A stretch of DNA of 64,000 nt from a virus: positions 19,559-83,558 of the IMG/VR virus record IMGVR_UViG_3300021424_000015; one strand, written 5' to 3'. Below, one piece after another: positions 61,781 through 64,000 of the stretch; within the stretch, counting starts at the first letter, position 1; each line of letters begins with the position of its first letter. A program made the position numbers and the translations under genes. The notes beneath the pieces are model-generated. The model saw only the letters and a list, made by a program, of their open reading frames with translations. It did not search any database and had not been told where the DNA came from.

Positions 61781-62329
61781 ATGGAAAAGTTGATAAAATC
61801 AAAAAATGGTCAATGGTCTTTAACAAAAGCAAAAGACTCCTCTGGAGACAACGACAACAACGAGATGCTAATGTCTCAACTTAAGCAGATTGTTCACCAT
61901 GTTAAAGAATTGAATTCAAACATAGATAGATCGGGCAATGAGCCTGATTGGGTAAATGCTAAAATCACAGAGGCAGCAAAAGCATTGTCAGATGTTGCTC
62001 ATTATATCGACGGTCTTAAAGATGTTAAAAAGACCGAAGAAATGAAAAAAAATATGAATGATGATATGGAAAAAGAAATAAGAAGATTGCAAGCCAATAA
62101 AGATGCTGCTGGTAACTTTATAAGACCTAGAGTCAAACCCGGTAAAGCAAATAGATTTATGCATGGTGGAGTTCAAGGTTGGAATCTATTTGATGAAAGA
62201 GTAGATGAAAAAATGCAAGGTAAGAAACCTAAAAAAGAGTCAACTGATAAAGCAAAAAGCATTCAACAACCAAATACTAAACCAAAAATAGTAATCAGAA
62301 GAAAAAAACCTAGCACAACTGAGGAGTGA
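61781..62329 (+). CDS. Head-region protein with NGQWSL leader, second copy
   Basis: 182 residues from the ATG at 61781 (GGGAG upstream); a TTG at 61775 is in frame but worse placed. Leader MEKLIKSKNGQWSLTKAKDSS as in the gene before. Helices follow (QLKQIVHHVKELNSNIDR and ITEAAKALSDVAHYIDGLKDVKKTEEM). The C-terminus has a KPKIVIRRKKP segment like the one in the 58523-59251 product. Function unknown; with its neighbour it is a candidate internal/injected protein. Confidence 0.5.
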   Translation: MEKLIKSKNGQWSLTKAKDSSGDNDNNEMLMSQLKQIVHHVKELNSNIDRSGNEPDWVNAKITEAAKALSDVAHYIDGLKDVKKTEEMKKNMNDDMEKEIRRLQANKDAAGNFIRPRVKPGKANRFMHGGVQGWNLFDERVDEKMQGKKPKKESTDKAKSIQQPNTKPKIVIRRKKPSTTEE

Positions 62330-62332
62330 TTT

Positions 62333-64000
62333 GTGTTTCAGAAGGATGAGGAGACAATCGACGTATTATCGACCCGTCATCTTGGTCTTATTCCAGAAGG
62401 CCATCCTGATCGTAAAAAAATAGCTCAGCATATTAATAATCTAAGAACATCAAATCCAAATGAAGCAAGACGTTTGTATGATCGTTTCATAAGTGGTGGC
62501 GGTAGCTACATCAAAGATAAATCTGAAATTAATATTAAAGTAAATAAATCAGAAAATAATATTAATTTAACTTTAAAAAATCATTTTGAAGGTTCTTCTA
62601 CTTCTCCAACTGAGTACCACTATTCGGTTCACAAAAATGGTGATGAAATTGGTCGTGCAATTGTCTTTGATAAAGACCCAAGATCAATACACTCTCAAGG
62701 CAAAGAAGGTGCTTCTTTAAAAGATATAAGAATAAAACCAGAACATCATGGCAAAGGATACTCTGAGCACATAATCAATTCACTTGTTGAAAAACATGGT
62801 CCACTTGCGTCCGATAGTAGAGGAAATATATCCGAAGCCGGACATAAGATGTTTAGTAAATATGGTTCTTCAATAAAATCAAAAGAAAATAAAGATTTAT
62901 ATATGTTTGGAGGATCTGTGAAAAAATATTTATCTACTGAAAAATTACCTTTGTATTCTGAGTACATAGAACCGCTACAAAAGGGCGAGAAGTTTCCTCA
63001 TTTTTTGAATTTCATGGGTAACCACCCTAAAGCTCGAGAAACAGCTCAATGGGTTGATGAAAATATAAAACACAGAAATTTGGCTGAGTTAGCTATGCGT
63101 CATGCAAAAACTAAGCCAGAGGGTCTTAACGACGAAGAAAAAACTCACATTAAGCACTTTAATGATTCACTGCATATGCCAGAAGTTCAAAAGGCTGCCG
63201 GTTCGATAACAAGTCAGCATGATTTTTCTAGTGGAATTGAGCTATTGAAAGAAGCGGAATCTGCTTATCAAAAAAGACATGCAAAAGAAGCTCCTACGTT
63301 AGTTTCGACGGAAGGAGAAAAGTTATTAGATTTTGGCGATGGAGTTGGTGTTTATAGACTTCCGTTAAATGCAGACCGTAAAAATAAAAACGAAGCCACA
63401 GCTATGGGCCATTGTGCTACTCCACATAAAGGCGGGGAGTTGTGGTCTATTAGACGTGACCACGGTAATGGAATGGTTGAACCTTTAATATCCATATCGC
63501 ACGAAGGCGGCTATCTTGGTGAAATGAAAGGAAAACATAATTGGAAGCCATCAGCAAAACATCACGGACATATTGCTAAGTTGTTGGCGTCCGATAAAAT
63601 TAAAGGGTTTGTTGGAGGAGGGTATGCTCCAGAAAGCAACTTTGAAATTTCTGATTTAAGTGAAGGATTTAAGAATAAATTATTAGAATATAAGCCATCT
63701 TTAATTCAAAAAGTTTATAAAGAAAATTTGCCAGAAGGGTTTCAAGGAGACTATAATCATACTCCTGAAATTAAAAGTATTTTTAGTACAAGTGATTTAG
63801 CTGCTCAACAAAAATATTTAGCAAAAATTAGTGAAAATACGGACCAGCGTAGACGTGTTCTCTGGAGCGCAGCAACAAACCCACACACACACCCAGACAT
63901 TCTTCACAAACTAGCAGAAGACTCTGACCAAGATGTTGTCTGGAGCGTATCACATAACCCAAATACACATCCAGATACTCTCCACAAACTAGCAGAAGAC
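62333..64000 (+). CDS. Large multidomain protein: GNAT-like, PcfJ-like, then tandem LRV-type repeats (3' cut by window)
   Basis: Open to the window end; 556 residues visible, GTG start at 62333, GAGGAG 6 bases upstream. Residues ~75-180 look like a GNAT acetyltransferase with the acetyl-CoA loop IKPEHHGKGYSEHII and DSRGNISEAGHKMFSKYG. Residues ~340-470 look PcfJ-like (ATAMGHCATPHKGGELWSIRR, then ISISHEGGYLGEMKGKHNWKP). From ~505 tandem 26-residue repeats begin: WSAATNPHTHPDILHKLAED then WSVSHNPNTHPDTLHKLAED, the NP-TP-LxxLAxD signature of leucine-rich-variant (LRV) or HEAT-like repeats. Repeats are near identical at DNA level and seem to continue beyond the edge. Role unknown; location suggests a virion-associated or injected effector. 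Confidence 0.6.
   Translation, partial: MFQKDEETIDVLSTRHLGLIPEGHPDRKKIAQHINNLRTSNPNEARRLYDRFISGGGSYIKDKSEINIKVNKSENNINLTLKNHFEGSSTSPTEYHYSVHKNGDEIGRAIVFDKDPRSIHSQGKEGASLKDIRIKPEHHGKGYSEHIINSLVEKHGPLASDSRGNISEAGHKMFSKYGSSIKSKENKDLYMFGGSVKKYLSTEKLPLYSEYIEPLQKGEKFPHFLNFMGNHPKARETAQWVDENIKHRNLAELAMRHAKTKPEGLNDEEKTHIKHFNDSLHMPEVQKAAGSITSQHDFSSGIELLKEAESAYQKRHAKEAPTLVSTEGEKLLDFGDGVGVYRLPLNADRKNKNEATAMGHCATPHKGGELWSIRRDHGNGMVEPLISISHEGGYLGEMKGKHNWKPSAKHHGHIAKLLASDKIKGFVGGGYAPESNFEISDLSEGFKNKLLEYKPSLIQKVYKENLPEGFQGDYNHTPEIKSIFSTSDLAAQQKYLAKISENTDQRRRVLWSAATNPHTHPDILHKLAEDSDQDVVWSVSHNPNTHPDTLHKLAED
63863..64000 (+). repeat. Tandem 78-bp repeats encoding LRV-type units
   Basis: The unit starting tggagc at 63863 recurs at 63941, exactly 78 bases later, and shares long blocks such as cacaaactagcagaagac. 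The second unit is cut by the window end. Confidence 0.75.

Noticed and set aside
1-64000. CRISPR array, tRNA genes or a recoded stop codon
   Set aside because: No spaced direct repeats of CRISPR size, no tRNA T-loop signature found by eye, and genes end with TAA, TAG and TGA alike.

Overview
The window is a piece of a large, AT-rich tailed-phage genome (Caudoviricetes, contractile-tail type). The evidence is a baseplate J-like protein, a run of tail-fibre genes, a TerL-portal-prohead protease-scaffold-major capsid block and a T4-like replication/recombination set. Genes are tightly packed, often with ATGA or TAATG overlaps. All three stop codons end genes, so I see no sign of a recoded stop. 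I found no tRNA, rRNA, CRISPR array, integrase, attachment site, insertion sequence or reverse transcriptase. The host cannot be fixed from the sequence. A small secreted protein and a membrane-anchored coiled-coil protein with an outer-membrane-like tail lean weakly towards a Gram-negative host. Both window edges cut a gene.

Layout. (1) 1-20284, + strand: baseplate wedge proteins, then very long fibre or adhesin proteins: a beta-propeller repeat protein, a glycine-rich-tip fibre and a collar-like protein. A small holin-like protein sits among them. (2) 20278-23755, - strand: a compact replication operon with a small protein, a CHC2/Toprim primase, a winged-helix loader-like protein, a DnaB-type helicase and an unknown protein. 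Its likely promoter lies in the divergent gap at 23756-23810. (3) 23811-44161, + strand: DNA metabolism, with a UvsW-like helicase, a candidate structured RNA, dUTPase, a degenerate DNA methyltransferase, GroEL, gp46 and gp47 homologues, a RuvC-like resolvase, a T5 A1-like phosphoesterase, a DNA polymerase III fused to a proofreading exonuclease, a gp32-like SSB, and UvsY-like and UvsX proteins. (4) 44115-64000, + strand: packaging and head genes, namely small and large terminase (the latter split by a homing-endonuclease intein), portal, a P-loop kinase, protease, a decoration-like protein, an acidic scaffold, major capsid protein, connector-like proteins, and a run of unrecognised head-region proteins ending in a truncated multidomain gene with tandem repeats.

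How it works together: T4-style recombination-dependent replication (gp32, UvsX, UvsY, UvsW, gp46/47) is combined with a bacterial-style polymerase III catalytic subunit, a DnaB-type helicase and a DnaG-type primase. The head block resembles SPO1/T4-like heads, in which a protease matures the scaffold-filled prohead. The most notable signals are: a 27-residue segment shared by the prohead protease and the major capsid protein (22 identities, no gaps); a near-identical N-terminal leader on two adjacent head-region proteins, with echoes at the C-termini of two others; the intein placed exactly between Lys and Thr of the terminase Walker A motif; a structured, relatively GC-rich non-coding stretch after the UvsW-like gene; a methyltransferase that has lost its catalytic tetrapeptide; and a GNAT/PcfJ-like/repeat protein at the right edge.
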